47,495 bases of DNA from Aureococcus anophagefferens (GCF_000186865.1 NW_008705592.1:363781-411275); one strand, 5' to 3'; counted from the stretch's first letter, positions 9,878 through 19,460 are shown. Made by a program: numbers and translations. The notes: generated from the sequence alone by a model not told the origin.

Positions 9878-10864
9878 ATGTCGGCCCTCCTCCTCAAGGA
9901 GGACGCCGACTACCTCGTGCACGACAGCTACACCGTGGAAACGGAGGACCACGAGGACCACACGTTCAACGGCGTCATGTTCGACGTCGAGGTCAAGTTC
10001 GACCGCCCCGTGTCCTGCGTCATCGTCGACAGCGTCTTCGTGCGGGGCGGCCTCGGCGAGATGAGCGTCTGGTACGCCAAGGGCGGCTTCGGCGGCAAGG
10101 AGGAGGACATGGACGCGTGGGCGCCGTGCTACTCGCGGAAGCACAAGCCGTCGTGGCGCAACTTCGAGCGGCTGGAGCTCGATTACCCCATGGTCTTCGA
10201 GCCCGGCGAGGTCTACGGCATCTACGTCCACTCGGCGGAGTACGGCGACGACGGCATCGTCTACGACAACCAGCGGTCCGAGATCTGCCACGAGGACGAC
10301 TTCATCGTCGTCTACCCGGGCCTCGCGCACCTCGCGCCGCGGCCCTTCTCCGGCGACGGGCCCTGGTGGGGGTCGCCCTGGCGGCGGCGGCGCACGTTCG
10401 TCGGCAAGCTGAGCTACGGCGCGCGCTACATCCTCTGGGGCCCGAGGAGCAACGCGGCGTTCAGCGGCACGTTCCGCAACGGCTGCGCGGCGGCCTTCGC
10501 GGCGCTGACCATGGGCTGGGGCGGCCTGCCCTCGGACTGCGTGCTCTACATCCTCCACCTCGCGCGCTTCGACTGGTACGACACGCCCGAGTCGCTCGCG
10601 GCGCGCGCGGCGCTCGAGGCGCCCGCGGCGGCCGACGACGGCGGCGACGGCGACGACGTCGACTTCCGCATCAAGCACGACGACGACGACGACGACTTCA
10701 GCGACTACGACACGTCCGACGACGGCGACGACGACGACGGCGGCGGCGAGGTCTCCATCTCCGTCGCGACGATCCAGGACCGCTACACGACGGACTACGC
10801 GCGCTTCGACGCCATCGTCGACTCCGACGACGAGCCCGACACGCCCGTCGGGCCCGGGCTCTAG
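9878..10864 (+). CDS. Unknown soluble protein with acidic C-terminal tail
   Basis: 328 aa from ATG 9878 (MSALLLKEDADYLVHDSYT). Residues about 1-200 are rich in beta strands and aromatic residues (NGVMFDVEVKFDRPVSCVIVD, EMSVWYAKGGFGG, VFEPGEVYGIYVHSAEYG), resembling a jelly-roll/PHR-like beta-sandwich, though I cannot assign a family. A helical segment (ALTMGWGGLPSDCVLYILHL) follows, with an F-box-like 'LPSDCVLYILHL' feel. The last about 90 residues contain two strongly acidic runs (KHDDDDDDDFSDYD and SDDGDDDDGGGE). There are no signal peptide or membrane segments. The gene is single-exon and ends 76 bp from the convergent phosphatase gene. Confidence 0.7.
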   Translation: MSALLLKEDADYLVHDSYTVETEDHEDHTFNGVMFDVEVKFDRPVSCVIVDSVFVRGGLGEMSVWYAKGGFGGKEEDMDAWAPCYSRKHKPSWRNFERLELDYPMVFEPGEVYGIYVHSAEYGDDGIVYDNQRSEICHEDDFIVVYPGLAHLAPRPFSGDGPWWGSPWRRRRTFVGKLSYGARYILWGPRSNAAFSGTFRNGCAAAFAALTMGWGGLPSDCVLYILHLARFDWYDTPESLAARAALEAPAAADDGGDGDDVDFRIKHDDDDDDFSDYDTSDDGDDDDGGGEVSISVATIQDRYTTDYARFDAIVDSDDEPDTPVGPGL

Positions 10865-10940
10865 GAACGCCCCTGTTTTATGCCTCTCTCGTGACGGCCG
10901 CGGATCCGAGACCGACGCCCGGCCGTCCCTGGATCGAACC

Positions 10941-11783
10941 TTAGAGCGGGAAGCCGGAGAGGAGCGCCGGGTCGCGCTCGTCGAGGAGGTGGGCGACGGC
11001 GTTCTGCGCGACGAAGCTCGCGGCACCCGTGGCCCCGTCGACGTCGACGACCGTGATTCCGGTGTTGAAGTGCCTCCAGCGCAGGAAGGGCCCCCGCGTG
11101 GCCGGCGCGACGAGCGCGTCCAGGAAGGCGCAGATGAAGTCGTAGTGGACGACCGCGACGACGTTGAGGTCGCGGTCGAGCGCCGCGGCGCGCGCGCGGA
11201 CGTCCGCGGCGACGCCCAGCGCGCGGTCGCGGCACTCGTCGTCCGTCTCCTTGCCCGATCCCGGCGTCGGCGGCGCGTACCAGCCGTCCTCCGTGACCTC
11301 GTCGGGCAGCGCGTACGTCGGGTGGCGCGCGGCCATCTCCGACCGCGTGAGCCCGCCCTGGGCCGCGAACGCGTCGTAGGCGTCGTTCGCGTCGTAGACG
11401 CCGCCGGCCTCGAAGAGCTTCGTGTTCACGCGCGGGCGGTGCCCGCTCGCCGCGGCGAAGGGCGCGACCGTGAGCAGCGTCCGCCGGTGCGGCGAGACCC
11501 AGACCTCGTCGATGGGGTGCACGCCGAGGAAGTTGGACCGCGTCGCGTTCGCGAGGAACCCGCCGAGCACGTCCGCCTGGCGGTAGCCCCGGGGCGACAG
11601 GTCCGGGTCCGCGTGCCTGTTGGCGACGTAGGCGGCCTCGCTGACGGCCTCGTGGACGTTGTTCATGCTCTCGCCGTGCCTCACGAGCGCAAGGCGCAGC
11701 CGCGGCGCGCACGCCTCGTCCACGACCACCGACATGCTGCGCTTCGCGAGGAGGCACAGGGACGCCGCGGACAGGCGCCGCAT
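10941..11783 (-). CDS. Histidine phosphatase (phosphoglycerate-mutase superfamily)
   Basis: 280 aa from ATG 11783 (MRRLSAASLCLLAKRSMS), a short presequence-like N-terminus. The catalytic motif ALVRHGESMNN (about 33-43) has the phospho-accepting His. LSPRGYRQAD, the Arg-bearing SPHRRTLLT, Glu in KLFEAGG, and a second His in VVAVVHYDFICAFLDAL complete the usual set. The size fits the branch-2-like family that dephosphorylates small phosphates; the substrate is unknown. The frame stays open upstream to an ATG at 12071, but that segment is low in conserved features and partly repeated at 12394, so I prefer the downstream start. Confidence 0.82.
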   Translation of the reverse strand: MRRLSAASLCLLAKRSMSVVVDEACAPRLRLALVRHGESMNNVHEAVSEAAYVANRHADPDLSPRGYRQADVLGGFLANATRSNFLGVHPIDEVWVSPHRRTLLTVAPFAAASGHRPRVNTKLFEAGGVYDANDAYDAFAAQGGLTRSEMAARHPTYALPDEVTEDGWYAPPTPGSGKETDDECRDRALGVAADVRARAAALDRDLNVVAVVHYDFICAFLDALVAPATRGPFLRWRHFNTGITVVDVDGATGAASFVAQNAVAHLLDERDPALLSGFPL

Positions 11784-12425
11784 CGGTGGACGATGGGTTG
11801 CGCGCGGACGACGACGGCCTGCGGCGCACTTCGTGCACGTCGAGCTCGAAGACGCCGGCGTCGTCCGCGGGCCGGACGTCGTCGTCCTCCTCCTTCTCCT
11901 CCCCGCGTCCGCCGGCCCGGCGCTCGTCGTGTCGATCGAGGCTGGTTGAGGCTGGCACGTCGAGTTCGGCGAGCGTTTTGCTGTTTCATCCACTTTATCA
12001 AAAAAGTTACCCCAACGAGCGCGCGAAAACATATCTATCGACGGCTGCCGATTGATCTTTCGTCCGCCCAACTGCGGACACTAGATCTCACACTGCGGGC
12101 TGCCTCCGCGTCGCGCGTCCGCAGCACATGGGCAACCCTATAGCAACTCCTCCTGGCAGCTGCGGCGGACCCTCACGACGCGGCTCCATCTCGAAGGAGT
12201 TGCCATAGCGCATTGTGGTTCTCGAGCGCGGCGGGCTCCACGTCCTGCGCGCTGCGCGGGCCCTAATGATCTCAGCTTCTGCGCGTCCCCGCGAGGATCA
12301 GACTGGGGTTTTGNNNNNNNNNNNNNNNNNNNNNNNNNNNNNNNNNNNNNNNNNNNNNNNNNNCGCGGACGACGACGGCCGAGGCTGGTGGTCGAGGCTG
12401 GCACGTCGAATTCGGCGAGCTGTGG
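11784..12425. other. Intergenic region with a duplicated 27-bp word and an assembly gap
   Basis: A 27-bp word starting GAGGCTGGCACGTCGA occurs at 11948-11974 and again, with one change, at 12394-12420. CGCGGACGACGACGGCC occurs at 11811 and 12364. So a segment is duplicated in direct orientation around the gap. 11975-12070 is notably AT-rich (poly-A run and ACATATCTATCG). I see no supported gene. Confidence 0.6.
12314..12363. other. Assembly gap (50 N)
   Basis: Exactly 50 unresolved bases. It lies between the two copies of the duplicated word, which may be why assembly failed. The true 5' end of the next gene could be affected. Confidence 0.99.
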
Positions 12426-15400
12426 ATGCTTTGGATGCTTCGACGCGCGATGGTCGCACGTCCTGTCCTCTGGTACCAGGTCACGGCTACGGCCTGCAAC
12501 ACTCTTTCTCTCGTTATTCTCGTAACCGTCCTCTATAAACGGCGCGCGGGCGGCGCGAATCCCGCCTTCCAGATCCTGCGCCCCTTCGAGGCGATCCTCC
12601 CGGCCTACTTCAAGGAACGGCGCGCGGCGTCGGAGCGCCACGTGTCGCGGCTCCTCTCGAGCGCGATCTGCGCGGCCTACGTCGCCGCGTGTATGCCCCA
12701 GGCGCTCGGCCCCTTCGCGGACGCGGGCCCCGACGCCGCGTGCCGCGCCGTCGGCGCGTTCTCGCAGGCCGCGAGCCTCGTCGTCGTCGTTCTCCACGGC
12801 TTCGTCGCGCCGCGGCTCGCTTACGCCGTCGTCGTCGGCGGCCGCCGCGACGCGGCCCGAGCGCTCGGCCGGTCCGTGCCCGCGGTCGTCGCAGCGTCCG
12901 CGGCGGCCGCGGCCGCGATCGGCGCCGCGGACCCGCGGGCCTACGGCCTGGCGACGTGCTGGTGCTGGTACCGGAGCGAGCGCGGGGGCGCGCGGCCGCG
13001 GATCTACGGCTTCTTCAGCTTCTACCTCTTCGCGGGGGCGGGCGCGCTCTACTCCTGCTGGGTGCTCGCGCGCGTGCTCCGCGCGCTGCGACGGCCGTCG
13101 ATGCCGTCGGCGGGGCGCCCGACGCTCGCGCGCGCCGCGACGATCGTCGTCGAGGCCGAGGCTACGCGGGGCGACGTCGCGCGGCGGCTCGTGGGCAACA
13201 TGCTCGTCTTCGTCGTGGTCTGGGCCGTGGCCTTCCTCGCGCGGCTCGTCATCGAGCTCGATCCAAACGCGAGGGCCCGCAAGTTCGCGCTCGTCGTGAC
13301 GCTCGAGGTCGCGGTCAGCCTCCAGGGCTTTTGCTACGGCGTCCTATGCCTGAGCTCCGACGACGCGCTCCGGCGCCTCGAGGACGCGACGATCGGCGCC
13401 GCGCGAGCGGCCGCGGCGCGCCGGTCCGAACGGCGCCGGCTGCGAAAGATGAGTAGCCTCGGCCCCGCGGCGCGCCATCCCTGGTCGGAGCTCGCCGCGA
13501 CGCCGCGGACGCGGCGGCGGACCCTTTCGCGGCTCCCGTCGCTGTCGATGTCGCGGCGGCGCCTCCCGAGCGGCGACGTCGAGGCGCCGGCGGCGGCGCT
13601 CGACCGCGACGTCCACGTGGCGACGCTCAACTGCGCGGAGCGCGGGACCCTCGCCGAGCTCGTCGGCGGCGGCGACGTCGGCGCCGCGCTCTGTGTGGAA
13701 ATCAAACAGTGAGCTGGGTTATCCCAACCAAACTTCAGAACTCTCTATCTCGGCCAAATCGACGTCGATTCGGCTGATTTTTGGACGGATCGATTGCTCT
13801 CGTCGAGCTTTCGAAGCACGGCAGAAGATCTCGCGTCGAAACGGTCGCATACGCTCACATTGAAGTCGGGTTGAAGATTTGATTTCGACACAGGCCGCGC
13901 TCGAGGACCTCGCGCCGCCCGGGGCCGACGTCTACGCCGTTGGGGTCCAGGAGTGCAACTGCTGGCCCGAGCTCGTCGCGGCGGTCGGCGGCGCGCTCGG
14001 CGCGGGCTTTTCGGAGCTCGGCCGGGCCCAGCTCGGCTCGGCGCACCTCAAGGGCGTCATCGGCGTCGTCGTCTTCGCGCGCGCAGACGACGTCGCCGCG
14101 GGCTTCGTCGCCGCCGAGGCCCGGGCCGCGGTCCCGCTCGGCGCGGACCTCGGCGGCGGCCGGCGGGCGTCGAACAAGGGCGCCGCGTGCGTCCGCGCGC
14201 GCGTCGGCGCCGCGTCCTGCGCCTTCGTGGGCTGCCACCTGCCCGCGGACGCGCGCGGCAAGTCGCGCCGCCGCGAGCGCGCGGCGGTCGCCGCCGCGGC
14301 GCTCGTCGGCGCGGGCGCCGCGCCCGGCCGCGGGCCGCCGGATCCGCCGACGCACGTCTTTATGTTCGGCGACCTCAACTACCGCGCGGTAGGTCCAGCG
14401 TCCCGAGGCCGTGGCGACCTTCGAGAGACCTTGACCGGGAAAACGATGAAAGAGAGTTACCGACGCGTTTGATAGGTGCCGCCGGACCTGTCCCACCCGA
14501 CGGGCACGCTCGCGCGCGTCGACGCGGCGATGAAGGACGCGCGGCGCTGGCCCGCGGCGCTCCGCGACGACGAGCTGGCGGCGGACGTGGCCGCGGGGGT
14601 CGTCCTCGCGGGCTTCGCCGAGCTCGGCGGCGGCCCGCGCTTCCCGCCGACTTTCAAGCGCGACGGCACGGGCTACGCGTTCCTCAAGGACGCGGAAACG
14701 AGCCTCGACGCGGCGCTCGGCCTCGCGCGGGACGACGCCGCCGCGGGCGCGGCGCCGGCGGCGGCCGCCGCCGCGCGCGAGATCCGCTACCCGTCCTGGA
14801 CGGACCGAGTGCTCTTCGCGTCGGTCGGCGCGGCCGCCGCCGCGCGGCTCTCGCCGATGCGCTACGGCGCCGGGAGCCGCGTAACCGGCAGCGACCACCG
14901 GCCCGTGGCGCTGGCCTGCCGCCTCGCGGCCGAGCCCGCGGCGGCCCGGGCCTTCGCGGCCGCCGCCGCGTGTTCGCCGTCGTCGGAGCTCCGCGCGGCG
15001 GGCTTCGGCGCGCGCGTCGTCGCCGTCGCGGGCTGCGGCGTCGACTGGCGAGACGGCGGCGGCGGCGACGACGACGCGCCGGCCGTCGCGGCGGCGACGC
15101 TCACGTTCCCCCTCCCGTCGGAGGACCCGTTCCGCGCCGCGCGGCGCATCGACGCCGTCGCGGGGCTCCTCGACGGCGGCGGCGGCCCGCGGGCCCGCGC
15201 GCTCGCCGTCGAGCGCGAGGCCGCCCGCGCCCCGTGGGGCGCGCCGCTCGCCGCGCGCGCGGACCTCGTCCACGGGGCCCTCGCGCGCCACGCGCTCCTC
15301 GCGCTCGAGGGGAGCGACGGCGCGCCGCTCGGCTCCGCGGTCCTCGCGCTCCCCGACGCCGGCGCGGCGACGGTCGCCGCGCCGCTGACCCTCGGCGGCC

Positions 15401-15459
15401 GGGCCGTCGGCGCGCTCACGGCCGTCGTGACCGTCTCCGCGCGGGTCGTCGGCGTATAA
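12426..15459 (+). CDS. 7TM receptor (cAMP-receptor-like) fused to inositol-polyphosphate 5-phosphatase
   Basis: Exons 12426-13682, 13894-14388 and 14476-15459 give 911 aa. The N-terminal about 330 residues carry seven hydrophobic segments. The extracellular loop before TM5 reads CWCWYRSERG...YGFFSFYLF, the 'CW' feature typical of class-E/cAMP-receptor-like GPCRs. A Ser/Arg-rich linker follows. The IPPc catalytic domain starts at HVATLNCAE (about 396) and has VGVQEC (E439), NKGAACVR (513-520), GCHLPA, GDLNYR (578-583), FPPTFK, PSWTDRVL (690-697) and SDHRPV (723-728), so all catalytic motifs are present. A C2/ASH-like beta region ends the protein. It would remove the 5-phosphate from phosphoinositides at the membrane under receptor control. 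Receptor-enzyme 'bigrams' are known from oomycetes. The start lies 62 bp after the gap and could be further upstream. Confidence 0.85.
13683..13893 (+). mobile_element. Introner 4 (family A) in the 7TM/5-phosphatase gene
   Basis: 211-bp intron. TSD GCCGCGCT occurs at 13683-13690 and 13894-13901, identical. The element starts CTGTGTGGAAATCAAA and ends TTTGATTTCGACACAG, a 16-bp inverted repeat with one mismatch. The core is on the minus strand, antisense to the gene. GC donor, phase 0; the spliced protein GGGDVG|AALEDLAPPG joins two parts of the IPPc domain. Unspliced, an early stop follows 24 nt into the element. Confidence 0.93.
14389..14475 (+). other. Conventional GT-AG intron (87 bp) in the 5-phosphatase domain
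   Basis: Donor GTAGGT and acceptor TTGATAG. It is phase 0 directly after GDLNYRA and before VPPDLSHPTG. No TSD, inverted ends or introner core, so it serves as an in-gene contrast to the introners. Confidence 0.85.
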
Positions 15460-15492
15460 GGCCCGTATATTCGCGATCGGGAACCTACGAGC

Positions 15493-17172
15493 CTACCCCG
15501 CCTTGGCCTTGTCGTCGCAGGTCGCGGCCATCAGCGACGCGTAGAGCCAGGCGAGGCCGAAGAGCGGCCCGGCCGCGAGCGCCGCGAGCGCGGGGTAGAG
15601 GTCGGGGTAGCGCGCCGGCGGCGGCGCGAGCGCGGGCAGCGCGTGGACGAGCGCGAAGGCCGCGAGGCCCGCGACGCGCGCGCGCGGCCGCCGGCTCCGC
15701 GGGAGCGTCGCCGCGTAGAGCGCGCAGAGCGCGCCGTAGGCCACCGCGAGGCCCTCGAAGTGCAGCAGCGGCAGCATGGAGAACGCCGCGAGGAGCGCGA
15801 AGCCCGCGGCGTACTCGGGCGCGTCCCCGTGGAGCGCCGCGAGCGGCGCGGCGGCGACGATGATCCCCTTCTCGTGGACGTGGTAGGAGAAGAGGAAGAA
15901 GGCGAGCGCGCCCGCGTGGAGGCTCCAGAGCAGGCCCCGGAGCGACGGCGCCGCGCGGCCCGCCGCCACTCTATAGCAGCGCCAGCCCGCGGGGCCGAAG
16001 GCCGCGACGAAGGTCAGCGCCGCGGCGGCCGCGACGAGCGCCCCCGGCGCGGCGCGGTCGCGGACCCGGAGGACGACCTGCGCCGCGTACCAGAAATTCG
16101 CGACCTTGTCCTCGAAGACGCCGCGCTCCACGGGGAAGCAGCGCCGCAGCGCGTCGCCCGCGGCGCCCGCGGCGGCGAGGGGCAGCCAGCAGAGGCCGAA
16201 GCAACCAACGACGACGCCGCCGAGCGCGAGCACGCGCGGCGCCGCCGCGCGCGGGCCCCGGGCCTCGCCGGCCGCGGCGAACGCGCCGCCGCCGGCCAGG
16301 GCGCGCCCCAGGAGCTCGCAGAAGACCGCCGGCGCGAAGTAGAGCGCGGTCTGCTTGGCGTTCAGCGCCAGGCAGAAGAGCGCCGCGGCGGCGAGGGGCC
16401 GCCGCGCGTCGACCATGACCGCGGACCACAGCGCGAGCCCCAGGGGCACGCAGTTGTACTGGAAGTGGCCGTGGTCGACGAGGACGAGCGCCGGCGAGAG
16501 CAGCGCGGCGAGGATCGCCGCGGCGCGGTCGCGGCCCGCGCCGTAGAGGCGGCCCGATAGCGCGACGACCGCGGAGCAGAAGACCAAACCGTCGAGCGCG
16601 AGGACCGACCCGCGCATCCACGCGCGGTGGCCGGCCGCCTCGTAGCCGCGCGACGTTTCGAGGGCGACGGACGCGGGGTCGATGATGTGTGATAGCTTGC
16701 CAAGCGCATACTCGAGGTAGGCCATGGCCGGCGGGTAGTCGAGGCCCCAGTAGTCGACGTCGTAGGCGTACCAGTCCGCGAGCGGTTTGTGGATCGTCAC
16801 CTCCATCCAGTGGCGGTGCGCCTCGTAGTCGCCGAAGCGCGGCGGCGTCGCCTCGCCGCTGTAGGGGTGGAGCGAGCAGCCGTGGCGCGCGACGAGGCCC
16901 GCGGCGACCGCGCACCAGGAAAGCCATTTGCCCGACGGCGCCGGCGCCGGCGCCGGCGGCGCCGCGGCCGCGGCGCGCGCGTAGTGGTCCGCGGAGTCGA
17001 AGCGCCGCAGGCGCTCCGGCGACCCGAGCGCGCGCGCCGCGAGCAGCTTCTTCGCCCGCGCGCCCTGCACGCCCTGCGGCGCGCGGGCAGTGACGGCGTC
17101 CGTCGAGTCGTAGCGCTTGATCCCAGGCTTCTCGCGCAGCGCGCGCTGGGCGAGCTCCGACGCGGCGCTCAT
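15493..17172 (-). CDS. ALG6: ALG6/ALG8-family dolichyl-P-glucose glucosyltransferase
   Basis: 559 aa, single exon, ATG at 17172. After a basic N-terminus (MSAASELAQRALREKPGIKRYDS) comes a hydrophobic multi-pass protein. Family motifs are visible: the lumenal YDVDYWGLDYPPAMAYLEY, SRGYEAAGHRAWMRGSVLALD, LVDHGHFQYN, LNAKQTALYFAPAVFCELLG, HVHEKGI and the C-terminal EGLAVAYGALCALYA. ALG6 adds the first glucose and ALG8 the second to the dolichol-linked oligosaccharide in the ER lumen before N-glycosylation. DYPP and HFQYN fit both; the spacing looks ALG6-like, but ALG8 is possible. The stop is 33 bp from the convergent 5-phosphatase stop. Confidence 0.88.
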   Translation of the reverse strand: MSAASELAQRALREKPGIKRYDSTDAVTARAPQGVQGARAKKLLAARALGSPERLRRFDSADHYARAAAAAPPAPAPAPSGKWLSWCAVAAGLVARHGCSLHPYSGEATPPRFGDYEAHRHWMEVTIHKPLADWYAYDVDYWGLDYPPAMAYLEYALGKLSHIIDPASVALETSRGYEAAGHRAWMRGSVLALDGLVFCSAVVALSGRLYGAGRDRAAAILAALLSPALVLVDHGHFQYNCVPLGLALWSAVMVDARRPLAAAALFCLALNAKQTALYFAPAVFCELLGRALAGGGAFAAAGEARGPRAAAPRVLALGGVVVGCFGLCWLPLAAAGAAGDALRRCFPVERGVFEDKVANFWYAAQVVLRVRDRAAPGALVAAAAALTFVAAFGPAGWRCYRVAAGRAAPSLRGLLWSLHAGALAFFLFSYHVHEKGIIVAAAPLAALHGDAPEYAAGFALLAAFSMLPLLHFEGLAVAYGALCALYAATLPRSRRPRARVAGLAAFALVHALPALAPPPARYPDLYPALAALAAGPLFGLAWLYASLMAATCDDKAKAG

Positions 17173-17420
17173 CGCGCACTCGTCGGTGCTCCGCGGCGGT
17201 GGTCGGCGCGGATGGAGGCGCGCGCGCGCGGCCGCGACGGTCTTGCCACAGGCGGCGCCGGCGAGCTTGCTCTCGAAGCAGCGGCTAGCGGAGAGCCCTC
17301 GTCCACCAGCGCCAGCGCCGCCGCCCGCACCGTCGCCGTCCGCGCGCCCGCCCGCACCGTCGCCGTCCGCGCGCGCGTCAAAGCGCTGCATTCGCAGCCG
17401 TACGCGCGCAGCGTTCCAGC
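17173..17420. promoter_or_regulatory. Divergent promoter region (ALG6-like / small plastid protein)
   Basis: 248 bp between two divergent ATGs. It contains GC-rich repeats of GCGCCCGCACCGTCGCCGTCC (two adjacent near-copies around 17325-17372). No TATA box is seen. Confidence 0.4.
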
Positions 17421-17693
17421 ATGCGCTGGCTCCTCGCCTTCGTCGCACTCATCGCCGCATCGGTCGCGGCCTTCAGCCCGCCCGCGCGCGCCGTGGGTCC
17501 CGCGGCGCGCGCGTCGCGGCCCGCGTCGCCGCCGTCGCCGCGGCGCGCGACGCGGCGCGCCTACGACGGCACGGGCAAGCGGCCGACGGAGGTCAAGGAC
17601 CTCCCGGAGAACACGCCGACGCTCATCCTCGGCCCGCCCATCGCGTTCGTCGCGATCATCGCCATCGCGTCCCAGTTCATCCACCTCAAGTAG
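17421..17693 (+). CDS. Small plastid-targeted single-span membrane protein
   Basis: 90 aa, ATG 17421. The signal peptide is MRWLLAFVALIAASVAAFSPP; cleavage before the Phe of VAAF is the classic stramenopile bipartite plastid signal. An Arg/Ser/Pro-rich transit segment (about 20-48) follows. The mature part is about 40 residues with one membrane span, PTLILGPPIAFVAIIAIASQFIHLK, ending right after the span. Size and form suggest a small thylakoid or envelope subunit (for example of a photosystem or cytochrome complex), but no family is recognised. Confidence 0.75.
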   Translation: MRWLLAFVALIAASVAAFSPPARAVGPAARASRPASPPSPRRATRRAYDGTGKRPTEVKDLPENTPTLILGPPIAFVAIIAIASQFIHLK

Positions 17694-17924
17694 GCGGCCG
17701 CCGCCGACGCGCCGCCGAGGCGCGCGCGCCGCCGCCGTCGCCGAGCGCGCGGCGGCGGCCGCGGCCGCGCGGCGTCGAGCCTCGACCGCCCGCGCGGCCG
17801 TCGCCCGCGCGCGGCGTCGTCCGGGCGCGAGGCGCCGAAGGTCGACGCGCGCCGCGGCGGTGCTAAGGGACACCCTCATCGAAGCTAAGGCCTCCGGGAC
17901 AGGGTGGTTATCGGGAGAGGCGAC
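17694..17924. other. Spacer of 231 bp between convergent genes
   Basis: Very GC-rich (GCCGCCG runs) until about 17860, then the ISCU 3' flank. No gene seen. Confidence 0.3.
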
Positions 17925-18496
17925 TCAGGCCGCCTCCGAGGCCGCGGGCAGCTTCTCCTGCTTCTTTTTGTAGTCCGCGATGGCCGCGTTGATCGCGTCC
18001 TCCGCGAGCATGGAGCAGTGGAGCTTGACGGGGGGCAGGTTGAGGTGGGCGGCGATCTCCTTGTTCGTGATGACCGCGTCGCTGTCGATGTTGCGGCCCT
18101 TGACCCACTCGCTCGCGACGGAGCTCGACGCGATCGCCTAAGACCGGGGGCCGTTCGAGCGCGTCGGCGCGCGCGCGGCGCCGCGGGGGCGCCCCGCCGC
18201 AGACCCCCCCGCCCCCCGAGAGGACGCGGCGCGCGCGCCGAGCCGCAGCCGAACGTCTTGAATTTGGCGTCGACGATGTTGCCGTCGTCGTCGATCTTGA
18301 TCTGCAGCTTCATGACGTCGCCGCAGGCCGGGGCGCCGACGAGGCCCGTGCCGACGCTCGGGTCGTTCTTGTCCATGGACCCGACGTTGAGGGGCTTCTC
18401 GAAGTGGTCGATGACCTCCTGGTGGTAGGCCCGCGCCGCCCCGCGGGACCCGGGCCGCCGGGCGGCGATCGCGGCGACGCGGCGCAGGGACAGCAT
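17925..18496 (-). CDS. ISCU: Mitochondrial iron-sulfur cluster scaffold ISCU
   Basis: Exons 18496-18239 and 18137-17925 give 156 aa. MLSLRRVAAIAARRPGSRGAARAY is a mitochondrial presequence. The mature part begins YHQEVIDHFEKPLNVGSMDK, near-invariant in ISCU. The three cluster-binding cysteines are present: C58 (GAPACGDV), C84 (FGCGS) and C127 (LHCSML), as is the HSC70-binding LPPVK. The protein assembles [2Fe-2S] clusters with NFS1, ISD11 and frataxin in the matrix. The join SAIASSSVASEWVKGR matches the family exactly, fixing the intron edges and requiring a GC donor. Confidence 0.96.
18138..18238 (-). other. 101-bp GC-AG intron in ISCU
   Basis: Sense donor GCGCGCGC right after TCG of FGCGS, acceptor GTCTTAG before GCGATCGCG. 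Family conservation of GSAIASSS fixes both edges, so this independently supports use of GC donors in this genome. There is no introner core or TSD. Confidence 0.85.
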
Positions 18497-18635
18497 GGCG
18501 CGACGAAGCGTGCGGGGGCGAGAGAGGCGTCCGGACGGGGGCGCGGCGAGAACCTGGGCGAAGAACCTGGACGGAGAGCACCAGCTCGTCGAGGGCCTCG
18601 AGCTCCTGCTGCACCTTGACGTCAACACCGGCGCC
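18497..18635. other. Spacer of 139 bp
   Basis: 5' flank of ISCU and 3' flank of the carrier gene; nothing else seen. Confidence 0.3.
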
Positions 18636-19460
18636 TTACCTCGCCCGCGCGTCCCGGAGCTGGTCGGGCCAGAGCGCGGCGCCGAGGCGCAGCTTCGTCT
18701 CGTTGAAGATGAAGAAGCAGCAGCAGATGAGCGCGCCGCGCGCGCCGAAGCCGCGGAAGAACGCGGCCGCGCCGCCGTCGCGGTAGATCGCCGCGGTCGT
18801 GCCGCGGAAGCCGGCGCCGCCGAGGTCGCCCTGGGCCACCGTCTTGATCGTGTCGAAGGGGTGCGTGACCGCCGCGCAGAGGACGCCGCTGGCCGTGGAC
18901 GCGACGGCCGCGCCCGCCGTCGGCGGCAGGTCCAGCCCGTCGCACGCGCGCTGCACGCGCGGCGCCGCGCCGAGGTAGCAGCAGGCGAAGAAGCCCTCGC
19001 GGAAGCTCGACGCCGTGAAGCCCCGGAAGAGGCCCCGCGGCCCGCGCGCGGCGAGGACGCGCGCGACGGCGCCGGCCGCGGTGCCGCCGTTCTTTTGCTG
19101 CTGGATCATGATGAGCTCCATGACGCAGCAGGGCACGCCGCTCGCGTAGCCCGCGAGCCACGCCGTGCCCAGCTCCTCCGCCGCGGTCAGCGGCCGCGCC
19201 TCGCCGCCGAGGACCCGCTTCTGCAAAAACCCGCAGCACGCGAACTGGGTGCCGATGAGCGTGCCGTCCGCGGCCATGGACGCGGGCGTGCCGCGGTAGA
19301 CGACGCGCGGCACCAGGGAGAGGGGCGTCCGCTGCTGGAAGCAGTTCTTCGCGTAGGTCAACGGCTGCGTCGCCGCGGCCTCGATGCCGCCCGCCGCCAC
19401 GCCGAGCATGGCGTTCTGGCCGTCGCCGAGCTTTTGCAGCACGGCGTAGCGGTCGGCCAT
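18636..19460 (-). CDS. Mitochondrial carrier family (SLC25) protein
   Basis: 274 aa, ATG 19460 (MADRYAVLQKLGDGQNAMLGVAAGG). Three repeats of about 90 residues can be traced: ATQPLTYAKN (first, degenerate PxxxxK), the second around CCVMELIMIQQQK, and the third with the canonical THPFDTIKT. The GLFRGFTAS.FREGFF and AFFRGFGARGALICCC helices follow the odd-even carrier pattern. It should sit in an organelle inner membrane and exchange a metabolite; the degenerate first two signatures prevent a substrate guess. The frame is open upstream to 19790 without conserved features. Confidence 0.82.
   Translation of the reverse strand: MADRYAVLQKLGDGQNAMLGVAAGGIEAAATQPLTYAKNCFQQRTPLSLVPRVVYRGTPASMAADGTLIGTQFACCGFLQKRVLGGEARPLTAAEELGTAWLAGYASGVPCCVMELIMIQQQKNGGTAAGAVARVLAARGPRGLFRGFTASSFREGFFACCYLGAAPRVQRACDGLDLPPTAGAAVASTASGVLCAAVTHPFDTIKTVAQGDLGGAGFRGTTAAIYRDGGAAAFFRGFGARGALICCCFFIFNETKLRLGAALWPDQLRDARAR

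Noticed and set aside
11784..12071. N-terminal extension of the histidine phosphatase from ATG 12071
   Set aside because: No conserved sequence, and part of it is repeated next to the assembly gap; the MRRLSAAS start gives a natural short presequence.
13879..14472. Separate gene starting at a TTG inside introner 4
   Set aside because: The first residues come from the introner end; protein continuity through the IPPc domain shows it is an internal exon.
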